Source of the DNA: Pseudomonas sp. BSw22131
GTDB taxonomy: Bacteria; Pseudomonadota; Gammaproteobacteria; Pseudomonadales; Pseudomonadaceae
DNA length: 64,000 nucleotides
Assembly (NCBI RefSeq): GCF_026810445.1
Contig: NZ_CP113949.1
Location: 3,596,001-3,660,000, forward strand
Direction: 5' to 3'
A program made the translations under genes and the position numbers. Within the stretch, counting starts at the first letter, position 1. The number at the start of each line of letters is the position of its first letter. A model generated the notes under the pieces. The model was not told the origin of the DNA and did not search any database. It saw only the letters and a program-made list of their open reading frames with translations. Positions 30,767 to 43,212 of this stretch are shown here, piece after piece.

Positions 30767-30858
30767 CTGTAGGAGCAATCGGAGGTTACGACGGTCGCGA
30801 ACGTGTTTTTCCTGACACACCGCATCGCGCCCCTCGCAAACTCGGAATGCTCCTACAG
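30767..30858. repeat. REP-type inverted repeat pair
   Basis: Arms 30767-30791 and 30834-30858 start CTGTAGGAGCA and are inverted with 21 of 25 bases complementary. The outer 11 bases match perfectly. The right arm ends about 20 bp before the nudix start codon, so the element lies in the upstream region of that gene. Confidence 0.75.
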
Positions 30859-30877
30859 GTCTTCATAAGGCAGGCCC

Positions 30878-31318
30878 ATGGATTTCAACCCACACATCAC
30901 CGTAGCGACCATCGTTGAAGATGACGGCCGCTTTCTGTTCGTCGAAGAACTGAAGAACGGCAAGCTGGTGCTCAACCAGCCCGCCGGTCATCTGGATCCG
31001 AACGAGACACTGCGTGACGCAGCGATTCGTGAAACGCTCGAAGAAACCGGCTGGGACGTCGAATTGACCGGCGTAGTCGGCATTTATCTGTACACCGCGC
31101 CGAGCAATGGCGTGACTTACCAGCGCGTCTGCTTCTCGGCCAAAGCCGTCAAACATCATCCTGAGCGAGCGCTGGATACTGGCATCACCGGCGCGCCCTG
31201 GATGACCCGCGATGAACTGGCCGGCCAACCAGAGCGCTGGCGCAGCGAGCTGGTACTGCGCTGCGTCGATGAATACCTTGCCGGCCCGATCCACAGTCTG
31301 GATGTAGTACGTGACTGA
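30878..31318 (+). CDS. Nudix hydrolase (NudJ-type phosphatase)
   Basis: A 146-residue single Nudix domain. The complete Nudix box lies at residues 37-59: Gly37, Glu43, Arg51-Glu52, Glu55-Glu56 and Gly58 (REtlEEtGW). These residues bind the metal and catalyse cleavage of nucleoside or related diphosphates. Position directly before mnmA-hflD-purB matches E. coli nudJ (ymfB) upstream of mnmA, whose product hydrolyses thiamine pyrophosphate precursors and nucleoside di- and triphosphates. Substrate preference cannot be read here. Confidence 0.9.
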   Translation: MDFNPHITVATIVEDDGRFLFVEELKNGKLVLNQPAGHLDPNETLRDAAIRETLEETGWDVELTGVVGIYLYTAPSNGVTYQRVCFSAKAVKHHPERALDTGITGAPWMTRDELAGQPERWRSELVLRCVDEYLAGPIHSLDVVRD

Positions 31319-31389
31319 AGAGCTTTTTCGCCTTGGCGTCGACACCCTGCTAGAATCGCGTCCTTTTCCAAGCCACCCATTGAATTCCT

Positions 31390-32520
31390 ATGTCTGATTC
31401 AGCCTTTTCCACACCAGAGAAGAAGCGCGTCATCGTCGGCATGTCCGGCGGCGTGGATTCTTCAGTTTCCGCCCTCCTGCTCATGGAGCAGGGTTACGAG
31501 GTGGAAGGCCTGTTCATGAAGAACTGGGAAGAAGACGACGGAACCGACTACTGCACCGCCATGGACGACCTTGCGGACGCCCAGGCCGTGTGCGACCGCA
31601 TTGGGATCAAACTGCACACCGTTAACTTCGCGTCGGAATATTGGGATAACGTCTTCGAACACTTCCTCGAAGAGTACAAGGCCGGACGTACGCCTAATCC
31701 GGACATCCTGTGTAACCGCGAAATCAAATTCAAAGCCTTCCTCGACTACGCCTTCATGCTCGGCGCCGACCTGATCGCCACCGGTCATTACGTACGTCGC
31801 CGGGACATCGACGGCCGCACCGAACTGCTCAAAGGCCTGGACCCGAACAAGGACCAAAGCTATTTCCTGCACGCCGTCGGCGGCGAGCAGATCGCCAAGA
31901 CGCTATTCCCGGTCGGCGAGCTGGAAAAGCCGCAAGTGCGCGCCATCGCCGAGAAGTACGAGCTGGCCACGGCCAAGAAGAAAGACTCCACCGGCATCTG
32001 CTTTATCGGCGAGCGTCGCTTCACCGACTTCCTCAAACAGTACCTGCCCGCACAGCCAGGCGAAATCAAGACCACCGAAGGCGAGGTCATCGGCCGCCAC
32101 GCGGGCCTGATGTACCACACCATCGGCCAGCGTCAGGGCCTGGGCATTGGTGGGCTGAAGGATGCCAGTGATGAGCCATGGTATGTGCTGGTCAAGGACC
32201 TGGAGCACAACGAGTTGATCGTCGGCCAGGGCAACGAACACCCGTGGCTGTTCTCCCGTGCCCTGCTCGCGTCGGAAATCTACTGGGTCAATGAAATTGA
32301 TCTGACCACCCCACGCCAGCTGACCGCGAAAGTGCGTTATCGCCAAGGGGACCAGCGATGCACGCTTGAGCGCATCGCCACCGGCTACCGCGCCACGTTC
32401 GACGAACCGCAGCGCGCTGTTACGCCGGGCCAATCGGTCGTCTTCTATGATGGCGAGATCTGCCTGGGCGGCGGCGTCATCGAAATTGCCGAACCCTGGC
32501 ACAGCAAGGATGGACATTGA
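31390..32520 (+). CDS. mnmA: tRNA-specific 2-thiouridylase MnmA
   Basis: A 376-residue enzyme that activates U34 of tRNA Lys, Glu and Gln with ATP and inserts sulfur delivered by TusE. The PP-loop SGGVDSS is at residues 19-25. The catalytic cysteines are in [12 protein letters not shown] and [10 protein letters not shown], and the TGHY tRNA-binding segment follows. It ends with an overlap onto hflD (TGATG). The sulfur-relay genes tusDCBE are about 19 kb upstream, so both halves of the 2-thiouridine pathway are in this window. Confidence 0.97.
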   Translation: MSDSAFSTPEKKRVIVGMSGGVDSSVSALLLMEQGYEVEGLFMKNWEEDDGTDYCTAMDDLADAQAVCDRIGIKLHTVNFASEYWDNVFEHFLEEYKAGRTPNPDILCNREIKFKAFLDYAFMLGADLIATGHYVRRRDIDGRTELLKGLDPNKDQSYFLHAVGGEQIAKTLFPVGELEKPQVRAIAEKYELATAKKKDSTGICFIGERRFTDFLKQYLPAQPGEIKTTEGEVIGRHAGLMYHTIGQRQGLGIGGLKDASDEPWYVLVKDLEHNELIVGQGNEHPWLFSRALLASEIYWVNEIDLTTPRQLTAKVRYRQGDQRCTLERIATGYRATFDEPQRAVTPGQSVVFYDGEICLGGGVIEIAEPWHSKDGH

Positions 32521-33140
32521 TGAGTCCGCTTCAAGAGCAACTGATTGCATTGGGCGGCGTGTTTCAAGCGGCGGTGCTGGTCGATCGCATCGCCAAGACC
32601 GGGCAGGCCGGTGAAGCCGCTGTTGGCTGTATGCTCGGCAGCCTGTTGGTGCTGGACCCCAAGGACACCCTGGAAGTGTACGGTGGCGACGACCTGAACC
32701 TTCGCGAAGGCTATCGCGCCCTCGCCAGCGCTCTTGAACGTGACCCTGGCACCCTGCAGCGCGAACCGCTGCGTTACGCGTTGTCGATGCTCGGCCTTGA
32801 GCGTCAGTTGTCCAAACGCGACGACATGCTGGAAGTCATCGGCAAACGCTTGCCGCAAATCAAATCCCAGGTTGAACACTTCGGCATCGTGCACGAGAAC
32901 GTGGTTGCGGCCACTGGCGCGCTGTATCAGGACACTCTGAGCACCCTGCGCCAGCGGATTCAAGTGCACGGCGACATGCGCAACCTCCAACAACCGAACA
33001 ATGCATCGAAAATCCGCGCGCTGTTGCTGGCCGGTATTCGCTCCGCTCGTCTTTGGCGACAAGTGGGCGGCCACCGCTGGCAACTGGTAGTAAGCCGTCG
33101 CAAGTTATTGAAAGAGCTGTACCCGTTGATGCACGGCTGA
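32520..33140 (+). CDS. hflD: High-frequency lysogenisation protein HflD homologue
   Basis: A 206-residue all-alpha cytosolic, membrane-associated protein of the HflD family. Conserved features: the [17 protein letters not shown] start, VGCMLGSLL and the C-terminal [20 protein letters not shown] stretch. In E. coli HflD sequesters the lambda CII protein; its bacterial function is unclear. It is translationally coupled to mnmA as in many gammaproteobacteria (mnmA-hflD-purB). Confidence 0.93.
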   Translation: MSPLQEQLIALGGVFQAAVLVDRIAKTGQAGEAAVGCMLGSLLVLDPKDTLEVYGGDDLNLREGYRALASALERDPGTLQREPLRYALSMLGLERQLSKRDDMLEVIGKRLPQIKSQVEHFGIVHENVVAATGALYQDTLSTLRQRIQVHGDMRNLQQPNNASKIRALLLAGIRSARLWRQVGGHRWQLVVSRRKLLKELYPLMHG

Positions 33141-34643
<1,503 letters not shown>

Positions 34644-34662
34644 TCGTAGCGCCCACGCTCTG

Positions 34663-34689
34663 AACGCCCGGCTGAGCCGGGCGTTTTTA
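34663..34689 (+). terminator. Terminator after purB
   Basis: CGCCCGGC (34665-34672), loop TGA, GCCGGGCG (34676-34683), then TTTTTAT. Confidence 0.85.
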
Positions 34690-34727
34690 TTTCATTCAGC
34701 AAAACGCAATTTTTCAATAGGTTACAC

Positions 34728-35894
34728 ATGAATCCTGATATTCCTCTTCAGCTGCTTGGCGGCATCAGTGCTCGCGCTTTTCTGCGTGACTACTGGCAGA
34801 AAAAACCCCTGCTGATCCGTCAGGCCATTCCGGACTTCCAGAATCCGATCGACGCCGATGAACTGGCAGGCCTGGCTCTGGAAGAAGAAGTCGAATCACG
34901 TCTGGTCATCGAGCATGGCGAGCGCCCATGGGAACTGCGCCGCGGCCCGTTCGCCGAAGACGCATTCAGCCAACTGCCGGAGCGCGAGTGGACGTTGCTG
35001 GTTCAGGCCGTTGACCAGTTCGTGCCAGAAGTCAGCGAGCTGTTGGAGCACTTCCGCTTTTTGCCGAGCTGGCGCATCGACGATGTGATGATCAGCTTCG
35101 CCACGCCAGGCGGCAGCGTGGGCCCGCACTTTGATAACTACGATGTATTCCTGCTGCAAGGCCACGGCAAACGTCACTGGCAGATCGGTCAGATGTGCGA
35201 CGCCGAAACTCCGCTGCTCGAGCATGCCGATCTGCGCATCCTGTCTGACTTCCAGGCCACCGAAGAATGGACGCTGGAACCCGGCGACATGCTATACCTG
35301 CCGCCCCGTCTGGCCCACTGCGGCGTCGCGGTCGATGACTGCATGACGTACTCGGTAGGCTTTCGTGCGCCAAGCGCCGCCGAAGTGTTGACTCACTTCA
35401 CGGACTTCCTCAGCCAGTTCATCCCTGACGAGGATCGCTATACCGATGCCGATGCTCAGCCGGTCAGCGATCCACATCAGATTCAGCACGACGCACTGGA
35501 CCGTCTCAAAGCGTTGCTGAACGAACATATGAGTGATGAGCGCCTGCTGCTGACCTGGTTTGGCCAGTTCATGACCGAGCCACGTTATCCGGAGCTGGTG
35601 GTCGGACCTGAACTGGAAGAAACCGAACTGCTGGACAGCCTGGAGCAGGGCGCCGTGCTGATCCGCAACCCAAGTGCACGGTTGGCGTGGTCCGAAGTAG
35701 ACGACGACCTGCTGCTGTTCGCCAGTGGCCAGAGCCGTCTTCTGCCGGGCAACCTTCGGGAGCTGTTGAAGCTGATCTGCGCCGCTGACGCGCTGCACAT
35801 GGACAATCTCGGGCAATGGCTGGCCGATGAAGACGCTCGCAACCTGATCTGCGAACTGGTCAAACAAGGAAGTCTGGGATTTGCCGATGAATAA
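34728..35894 (+). CDS. roxA: Ribosomal-protein arginine hydroxylase, JmjC/cupin type (RoxA/YcfD)
   Basis: A 388-residue Fe(II)/2-oxoglutarate oxygenase. The E. coli homologue hydroxylates an arginine of ribosomal protein L16. The metal triad starts with His134 and Asp136 in GPHFDNYDVFLLQ; the third ligand is probably the His in ARLAHCGV. The cupin core is followed by a dimerisation and winged-helix C-terminal region, giving the usual length. The last eight bases overlap the next GNAT gene. Gene name is given by similarity to E. coli; substrate is inferred. Confidence 0.9.
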   Translation: MNPDIPLQLLGGISARAFLRDYWQKKPLLIRQAIPDFQNPIDADELAGLALEEEVESRLVIEHGERPWELRRGPFAEDAFSQLPEREWTLLVQAVDQFVPEVSELLEHFRFLPSWRIDDVMISFATPGGSVGPHFDNYDVFLLQGHGKRHWQIGQMCDAETPLLEHADLRILSDFQATEEWTLEPGDMLYLPPRLAHCGVAVDDCMTYSVGFRAPSAAEVLTHFTDFLSQFIPDEDRYTDADAQPVSDPHQIQHDALDRLKALLNEHMSDERLLLTWFGQFMTEPRYPELVVGPELEETELLDSLEQGAVLIRNPSARLAWSEVDDDLLLFASGQSRLLPGNLRELLKLICAADALHMDNLGQWLADEDARNLICELVKQGSLGFADE

Positions 35895-36312
35895 GATCCG
35901 CGTACACACGGCCAACTGGCACAAAGACAACAGTGATATCCGCCGCATCCGCGACGCCGTGTTCATCGTCGAGCAATCGATTCCGCCCGAACTCGAGTGG
36001 GACGCGGAAGATGCGGGCGCTCAGCACTTTCTGGCGTTCGAAGGGGACTTCCCCATTGGCACCTTGCGCTTGTTGCCGGATGGCGAAATCGGTCGCCTCT
36101 CGGTACTCAAGGACTGGCGCGGCCTGAACGTGGGCGACGCGTTGCTCAACGCGGCCATCGAACAGGCGGAGCGCGGCGGACTGCGACAGCAGAAGCTCAG
36201 CGCACAGGTATACGCCACGGCGTTCTATGAACGCTTCGGTTTCACAGTGGTAAGTGCCGAGTTTCTGGAAGCGGGCCTGCCTCACGTAGACATGCTCCGC
36301 AACTCGAAATAG
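35887..36312 (+). CDS. GNAT-family N-acetyltransferase
   Basis: A 141-residue GNAT domain. The acetyl-CoA-binding motif A region is GRLSVLKDWRGLNVGDALLNAAI, with the conserved R/Q-x-x-G-x-G replaced by RGLNVGDAL; the C-terminal AQVYATAFYERFGFTVV is typical of the ElaA-like branch. The N-terminus (IRDAVFIVEQSIPPELEWDA) is also ElaA-like. ATG 35887 overlaps the roxA 3' end; TTG 35881 is the only alternative. Coupled to roxA, as in other Pseudomonas; the acceptor substrate is unknown. Confidence 0.85.
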   Translation: MNKIRVHTANWHKDNSDIRRIRDAVFIVEQSIPPELEWDAEDAGAQHFLAFEGDFPIGTLRLLPDGEIGRLSVLKDWRGLNVGDALLNAAIEQAERGGLRQQKLSAQVYATAFYERFGFTVVSAEFLEAGLPHVDMLRNSK

Positions 36313-36527
36313 CCCGGGAGATGCGTCACCGGTAAGGAGTTTGAATGGCGAGCGTCATTCGGACGGGTAGGTGAAGCGCTCGATTCAAGGTGGCGGACGC
36401 CCCGGCTTTCAGCTGACTATGCTGGAAGTGTCGGGGCGCTTTGCCGTCTGCGATTCAACTTGGCGCTTTTGGAGCCGACACACTGTCAAACTTAACGCCT
36501 TGATGCACCATCGCGGAGATCACCGAA

Positions 36528-37316
36528 ATGTCGTTACCTCCCCTGCTCGCTGTTTTGCTGTTGGCGTGTAGTTTCACTGCTGTCGCAGCCACTGAAGTCG
36601 TTCCGCTCAACTACCGCACCAGCGATGAGCTGCTGCCCACCGTCAAGTCCATTCTGGGAAACGAAGGCACGGTCAGCGCGTATGGCAACAAGCTGATCAT
36701 CAATGCGGAACCCGGCAAGATCAGCGAAATCCGAGACTTGCTCGGTCAATTGGACACAGCGCCCAAACGCTTGTTGATCAGCGTCGACACGAGCGACAGC
36801 AGCAACCAGAGTAATTCTGGATATTCGGTCAACGGCCAGGTGATCACGCAGAACGGCCAGGTCAGTGGACGCAACCAGACGCGAATCATCAATTACGGCT
36901 CTACCAGCCGTGACGGCGGCGTGCAGCAAGTGCAGGCCAATGAAGGCAGCCCCGCGCTGATTCAGGTCGGACAGAGCGTGCCAATCACCAGCACGCAAAC
37001 CGACGGCTACGGTTATCCGCAGAGCAACACCGAGTATCGCAACGTCACCCAGGGCTTTTATGTCACCGCCAGCGTGACCGGTGACATTGTCCATCTGAGC
37101 ATCAGCACCAACCGTGACCGCCTGAACGAGGAGCGGCCTGACGCGATAAAGGTACAGAGTACCGACACGCAGGTCAGCGGCAGGCTCGGCGAATGGATCA
37201 CACTGGCCGGAACCAGTGATCAATCCCGCGCCGACGAACAAGGCGTGATTCGCCGTTACTCTACCCAAGGCCGTGACGACATGTCGTTGCGGGTGAAGGT
37301 CGACAGTTTGAACTGA
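36528..37316 (+). CDS. Orphan secretin N-domain-like periplasmic protein
   Basis: A 262-residue exported protein: signal peptide at residues 1-20 (LLAVLLLACSFTAVAA), then a secretin N-domain module (EVVPLNYRTSDELLPTVKSIL ... LGQLDTAPKRLLISVD, about 22-88). A low-complexity Ser/Asn/Gln-rich stretch (90-130) and a beta-rich part with VGQSVPI and TQGFYVTASVTGD follow, resembling the region just before a secretin barrel. The membrane-spanning secretin core that would need another 200 or so residues is absent, and no secretion genes adjoin. It is probably a periplasmic or outer-membrane-associated protein of unknown function. The gene stands alone. Confidence 0.75.
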   Translation: MSLPPLLAVLLLACSFTAVAATEVVPLNYRTSDELLPTVKSILGNEGTVSAYGNKLIINAEPGKISEIRDLLGQLDTAPKRLLISVDTSDSSNQSNSGYSVNGQVITQNGQVSGRNQTRIINYGSTSRDGGVQQVQANEGSPALIQVGQSVPITSTQTDGYGYPQSNTEYRNVTQGFYVTASVTGDIVHLSISTNRDRLNEERPDAIKVQSTDTQVSGRLGEWITLAGTSDQSRADEQGVIRRYSTQGRDDMSLRVKVDSLN

Positions 37317-37891
37317 AACACCCTTGTAGGAGCTGAAGAGCCCCCCGGCCCGTACTTCCCCACAACACCCGCAGGCCCAAAAACTGACCGGCGAGTCGCT
37401 TCCGGAAATATGTAGTGCCGCTAAATAGTCACTACAAAACGTTTGACGAGTCGAAAATGACGTTGCATCATTGCCTCGCTCCCGCTAATCAGAGTCTTGC
37501 ACAAAAGCCTCCGGATCGACGCTCTAACCCAACCAACTTGAGCCGGTTCGTGTCTGTATCGCCCAAAAGGCACTTTGACGAGGTCGCGACTGGAACGAAG
37601 TTTTCCTAAGGGACGGAAGCGTTATTGGGCGGTTGGTGAAACACATTGACGAATGCACTACATGGCATTCACGAGCCAAGGTAATGCAGACGTCCTGACA
37701 CCGCCCTGCCAGGCTTTCCTCTTCTGATCCCTTCGTTCAAACGTCGCCACCCGCCTGATGCAGGCTTGACGGTTCTTCTGATCAGCGAGCGGCCATCGAC
37801 GTGCCAGCGACACACAGGGACGTTCATCTGGCGGAGCACAGGCGCTTACATCTCAAGACCCACTCAAGAACGATGCGACGAGGTTTACCCC
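37317..37891 (+). other. Long leader/intergenic region upstream of aceA
   Basis: 575 bp with no convincing gene. A weak promoter candidate is TTGACG (37443-37448), 17 bp, CATCAT (37466-37471). A dyad GAATGC-N8-GCATTC lies at 37651-37670. The distance to the aceA start suggests a long regulated leader, but no known riboswitch is recognised. Confidence 0.45.
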
Positions 37892-39217
37892 ATGGCACAA
37901 ACACGCGAACAACAAATTGCAGCCATCGAGAAAGACTGGGCCGAGAATCCACGCTGGAAAGGCGTGACTCGCACATATTCGGCTGCTGACGTCGTCCGCC
38001 TGCGTGGTTCGGTTCAGCCTGAACACACGTTCGCAAAATTGGGCGCAGACAAGCTCTGGAAGCTGGTGACGCAGGGCGCTAAACCATCCTTCCGCCCGGA
38101 CAAGGATTTCGTCAACTGCATGGGCGCCCTCACTGGCGGTCAGGCGGTGCAGCAAGTCAAAGCGGGCATTCAGGCTATTTACCTGTCTGGCTGGCAGGTC
38201 GCGGCGGACAACAACTCGGCAGAATCGATGTACCCCGACCAGTCGCTGTACCCGGTTGACTCGGTGCCCACCGTTGTAAAACGTATCAACAATTCATTCC
38301 GTCGCGCCGACCAGATTCAATGGAAAGCCGGCAAGAACCCGGGCGATGAAGGCTACATCGACTACTTCGCGCCGATCGTGGCCGACGCAGAAGCCGGTTT
38401 CGGCGGCGTTCTCAACGCCTACGAATTGATGAAAAGCATGATCGAAGCGGGCGCGGCTGGCGTTCACTTCGAAGATCAGCTCGCCTCGGTAAAAAAATGC
38501 GGACACATGGGCGGCAAGGTTCTGGTGCCCACTCAGGAAGCGGTACAAAAACTGGTGGCTGCACGTCTGGCGGCTGACGTTGCCGGCGTTCCTACAATCA
38601 TCCTGGCACGTACCGACGCCAACGCAGCTGATTTGCTGACATCCGATTGCGACCCGTATGACCAGCCGTTCGTGACTGGCACTCGCACACCGGAAGGCTT
38701 CTATAAAGTGCGCGCCGGCCTTGACCAAGCCATCGCTCGCGGCCTGGCCTACGCCCCTTACGCCGACTTGATCTGGTGTGAGACGGCCAAACCAGACCTG
38801 GATGAAGCACGCCGCTTCGCCGAAGCGATCAAGAAGGAATACCCGGACCAGTTGCTGTCCTACAACTGCTCGCCTTCTTTCAACTGGAAGAAAAATCTGG
38901 ACGACGCGACCATCGCCAAATTCCAGCGCGAGCTGTCGGCGATGGGCTACAAGCACCAGTTCATTACGCTGGCGGGGATCCACAACATGTGGCACAGCAT
39001 GTTCAACCTGGCGCACGACTACGCCCGAAACGACATGACTGCCTACGTAAAACTGCAAGAACAGGAGTTCGCGGACGCGGCAAAAGGCTACACCTTCGTC
39101 GCGCACCAGCAGGAAGTGGGCACCGGCTACTTCGATGACATGACCACTGTGATCCAGGGTGGTAAATCTTCGGTCACCGCGTTGACCGGCTCGACCGAAG
39201 AAGACCAGTTCCACTAA
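37892..39217 (+). CDS. aceA: Isocitrate lyase
   Basis: A 441-residue glyoxylate-cycle enzyme cleaving isocitrate to succinate and glyoxylate, needed for growth on acetate, fatty acids and some amino acids. The active-site signature KKCGHMGGK is at residues 201-209 with catalytic Cys203. Other features are [24 protein letters not shown] and [16 protein letters not shown] 37892 follows a GAGG site nine bases away and gives the usual [16 protein letters not shown] start; the open frame upstream is not protein-like. A strong terminator follows. It is a single-gene unit; idh is 7 kb upstream. Confidence 0.97.
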   Translation: MAQTREQQIAAIEKDWAENPRWKGVTRTYSAADVVRLRGSVQPEHTFAKLGADKLWKLVTQGAKPSFRPDKDFVNCMGALTGGQAVQQVKAGIQAIYLSGWQVAADNNSAESMYPDQSLYPVDSVPTVVKRINNSFRRADQIQWKAGKNPGDEGYIDYFAPIVADAEAGFGGVLNAYELMKSMIEAGAAGVHFEDQLASVKKCGHMGGKVLVPTQEAVQKLVAARLAADVAGVPTIILARTDANAADLLTSDCDPYDQPFVTGTRTPEGFYKVRAGLDQAIARGLAYAPYADLIWCETAKPDLDEARRFAEAIKKEYPDQLLSYNCSPSFNWKKNLDDATIAKFQRELSAMGYKHQFITLAGIHNMWHSMFNLAHDYARNDMTAYVKLQEQEFADAAKGYTFVAHQQEVGTGYFDDMTTVIQGGKSSVTALTGSTEEDQFH

Positions 39218-39241
39218 GCAGCAATTCTCGCCGAACAGAAG

Positions 39242-39267
39242 GCCGCCCGAAAAGGCGGCTTTTTTTT
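39242..39267 (+). terminator. Terminator after aceA
   Basis: GCCGCC (39242-39247), loop CGAAAA, GGCGGC (39254-39259), then eight T. Confidence 0.9.
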
Positions 39268-39292
39268 CGCGCCAATGGCCTGCTTTTGCGGC

Positions 39293-39371
39293 AGCTGACT
39301 AGCCCGGGCGAGGCTGAGATGGCGGTGTCTCAGACAGACCTCGATCGAAGCCTCGCCCAGGCTCGTCAGCT
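39293..39371. repeat. REPIN-like inverted repeat, second sequence type
   Basis: Two 23-base arms (39293-39315 and 39349-39371) are inverted with 21 of 23 bases complementary. The core GGGCGAGGCT/AGCCTCGCCC is perfect. The sequence differs from the GGAGCnnnCTTG type at 14.7, 24.6 and 30.8 kb, although the outer end reads AGGAGCTGAC when inverted. It lies between the aceA terminator and the nuo promoter region. Confidence 0.75.
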
Positions 39372-39482
39372 CCTATCCAAGACAGGCAAAGATTAATTAA
39401 CGGCCTTAATTATCCAAGCTATGGTTAGCACTTGACCCCTAAACTTTGTTGAAAAAGGGGTGCACAAACAACCTGATGAAAC

Positions 39483-39507
39483 TTAAATGATATTAATTAT
39501 CATTTAA
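39483..39507. promoter_or_regulatory. Fur-box-like 25-bp palindrome upstream of nuoA
   Basis: Arms TTAAATGATA (39483-39492) and TATCATTTAA (39498-39507) are perfect inverted repeats around TTAAT. The central 19 bases match the classical Fur consensus (GATAATGATAATCATTATC) at 12 of 19 positions. It lies 251 bp before nuoA and upstream of the candidate promoter at 39641. Confidence 0.4.
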
Positions 39508-39640
39508 CACTGACGTTCTCGGTCACAGGATGTGTGAAACACAATTAATGAAAACAGGCGTGACGCCCGCAGCACATGGCTCTTAGTGATAAAACCATGA
39601 CCTGTCTCATTAATCCTGTGAATAAATTTGATGCAGAAAA

Positions 39641-39669
39641 TTTACTTGCCTCTGGTTTGCACATAAAAT
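39641..39669 (+). promoter_or_regulatory. Candidate sigma70 promoter of the nuo operon
   Basis: TTTACT (39641-39646), 17-bp spacer, TAAAAT (39664-39669). Four of six and five of six consensus matches. It would start the message about 80 bp before nuoA. The whole 39372-39757 stretch is AT-rich compared with its surroundings and holds no gene. Confidence 0.4.
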
Positions 39670-39757
39670 CGCTGAGATTGATTCACTGCGACATATCGTC
39701 ACTGCCTAATCTCTTTTCAAGCACAGAGACCTTTGCTCTCTGATAAGGACTGCCAGC

Positions 39758-40171
39758 ATGCCCGAATCGACAGGTTTGATTGCCCACAACTGGGGCTTCG
39801 CCATTTTCCTTTTGGGTGTCGTCGGGCTCTGTGCCTTCATGCTCGGCCTCTCCAGCCTCCTGGGTTCCAAAGCCTGGGGTCGTAGCAAAAACGAACCGTT
39901 CGAATCCGGCATGCTTCCAACGGGCGGCGCCCGGCTGCGTCTTTCCGCAAAATTCTATCTGGTCGCGATGCTCTTCGTGATCTTCGACATTGAAGCCCTT
40001 TTTCTCTTTGCCTGGTCTGTGTCCGTTCGCGAAAGCGGCTGGACCGGATTCGCCGAAGCTCTCGTTTTCATAGCAATTCTGTTGGCAGGTCTTGTCTACC
40101 TATGGCGTGTGGGGGCTCTTGACTGGGCGCCTGAAGGCCGTCGTAACCGGCAAGCGAAGCTAAAACAATGA
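39758..40171 (+). CDS. nuoA: NADH-quinone oxidoreductase subunit A
   Basis: A 137-residue membrane subunit of complex I with three transmembrane helices (about residues 14-38, 68-90, 97-118). The conserved loop [21 protein letters not shown] and the FDIEALFLF motif of helix 2 are present. The loop lies near the quinone site at the junction of peripheral and membrane arms. First gene of the thirteen-gene operon, with about 540 bp of regulatory DNA upstream. Confidence 0.96.
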   Translation: MPESTGLIAHNWGFAIFLLGVVGLCAFMLGLSSLLGSKAWGRSKNEPFESGMLPTGGARLRLSAKFYLVAMLFVIFDIEALFLFAWSVSVRESGWTGFAEALVFIAILLAGLVYLWRVGALDWAPEGRRNRQAKLKQ

Positions 40172-40181
40172 GGCTTTGGCA

Positions 40182-40856
40182 ATGCAATACAATCTCACCA
40201 GGATCGACCCGGATGCTCCTAACGAGCAGTACCCTATCGGCGAACGGGAAACCGTTTCCGATCCGTTAGAAGACCAAGTCCACAAAAACATTTACATGGG
40301 CAAGCTCGAAGACGTGCTGAACGGTGCGGTCAACTGGGGACGTAAGAACTCCCTTTGGCCCTACAACTTCGGCCTTTCCTGCTGCTACGTGGAAATGACC
40401 ACCGCCTTCACGGCGCCCCACGACATCGCACGCTTCGGCGCCGAGGTCATCCGGGCATCGCCGCGTCAGGCGGATTTCATGGTTATCGCCGGTACCTGCT
40501 TCATCAAGATGGCGCCGATCATTCAGCGTCTCTACGAGCAAATGCTCGAACCTAAATGGGTCATTTCCATGGGTTCGTGCGCCAACTCCGGTGGCATGTA
40601 CGACATCTACTCGGTGGTCCAGGGCGTGGACAAATTCCTGCCCGTGGATGTCTACGTGCCCGGCTGCCCGCCCCGCCCCGAAGCATTTTTGCAAGGCTTG
40701 ATGCTGTTGCAGGAATCCATCGGCAAGGAGCGTCGCCCTCTTTCCTGGGTTGTCGGTGATCAAGGCGTATATCGCGCCGAGATGCCGTCGCAAAAGGAAC
40801 AGCGCCGCGAACAGCGAATCGCAGTCACCAACCTGCGCAGCCCCGACGAAGTCTGA
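40182..40856 (+). CDS. nuoB: NADH-quinone oxidoreductase subunit B
   Basis: A 224-residue peripheral-arm subunit carrying [4Fe-4S] cluster N2, the last electron carrier before ubiquinone. Cluster ligands are seen in [18 protein letters not shown] and PGCPPRPEA, with [11 protein letters not shown] between. ATG 40182 is used, with GAGG upstream; a TTG two codons earlier is less likely. It starts ten bases after the nuoA stop. Confidence 0.97.
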   Translation: MQYNLTRIDPDAPNEQYPIGERETVSDPLEDQVHKNIYMGKLEDVLNGAVNWGRKNSLWPYNFGLSCCYVEMTTAFTAPHDIARFGAEVIRASPRQADFMVIAGTCFIKMAPIIQRLYEQMLEPKWVISMGSCANSGGMYDIYSVVQGVDKFLPVDVYVPGCPPRPEAFLQGLMLLQESIGKERRPLSWVVGDQGVYRAEMPSQKEQRREQRIAVTNLRSPDEV

Positions 40857-40888
40857 TCCAGACCTGTTCCTTACAAAGAAACGCGTAG

Positions 40889-42712
<1,824 letters not shown>

Positions 42713-42714
42713 GC

Positions 42715-43212
42715 ATGAATAGCACGCTTATCCAGACAGATCGTTTCGCCCTGAGCGAAACCGAGCGCTCGGCCATCGAGCACGAAATGCATCACTACGA
42801 AGACCCGCGTGCGGCGTCCATCGAAGCCCTGAAGATCGTTCAGAAGGAACGCGGCTGGGTGCCGGACGGCGCGATCTACGCCATCGGCGACGTGCTCGGC
42901 ATTCCCGCCAGCGACGTTGAGGGTGTGGCGACGTTCTACAGCCAGATCTTCCGTCAGCCGGTGGGCCGCCACATCATTCGCGTGTGCAACAGCATGGTCT
43001 GCTTCATCGCCGGTCACGAAGACATCGTCAGCGAGATCCAGAGCAAGCTGGGCATCGGCCTGGGGCAAACCACCGCCGACGGCCGCTTCACCCTGTTGCC
43101 TGCCTGCTGCCTGGGCAACTGTGACAAGGCGCCTGCGGTCATGATCGACGACGATACTTTCGGCAATCTACAGCCAGCTGGCGTTGCCACCTTGCTGGAG
43201 GGTTACGTATGA
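42715..43212 (+). CDS. nuoE: NADH-quinone oxidoreductase subunit E
   Basis: A 165-residue thioredoxin-like subunit of the NADH dehydrogenase module binding [2Fe-2S] cluster N1a. The four ligands are in CNSMVC and CCLGNC (CxxxxC and CxxxC spacing). It starts two bases after nuoCD and its stop overlaps the nuoF start (ATGA). Family and role are certain from motif and position. Confidence 0.97.
   Translation: MNSTLIQTDRFALSETERSAIEHEMHHYEDPRAASIEALKIVQKERGWVPDGAIYAIGDVLGIPASDVEGVATFYSQIFRQPVGRHIIRVCNSMVCFIAGHEDIVSEIQSKLGIGLGQTTADGRFTLLPACCLGNCDKAPAVMIDDDTFGNLQPAGVATLLEGYV

Noticed and set aside
39600..39757. ANR/FNR box (TTGAT-N4-ATCAA) in the nuo promoter
   Set aside because: Only half-sites such as TTGAT near 39677 occur, with no matching second half.
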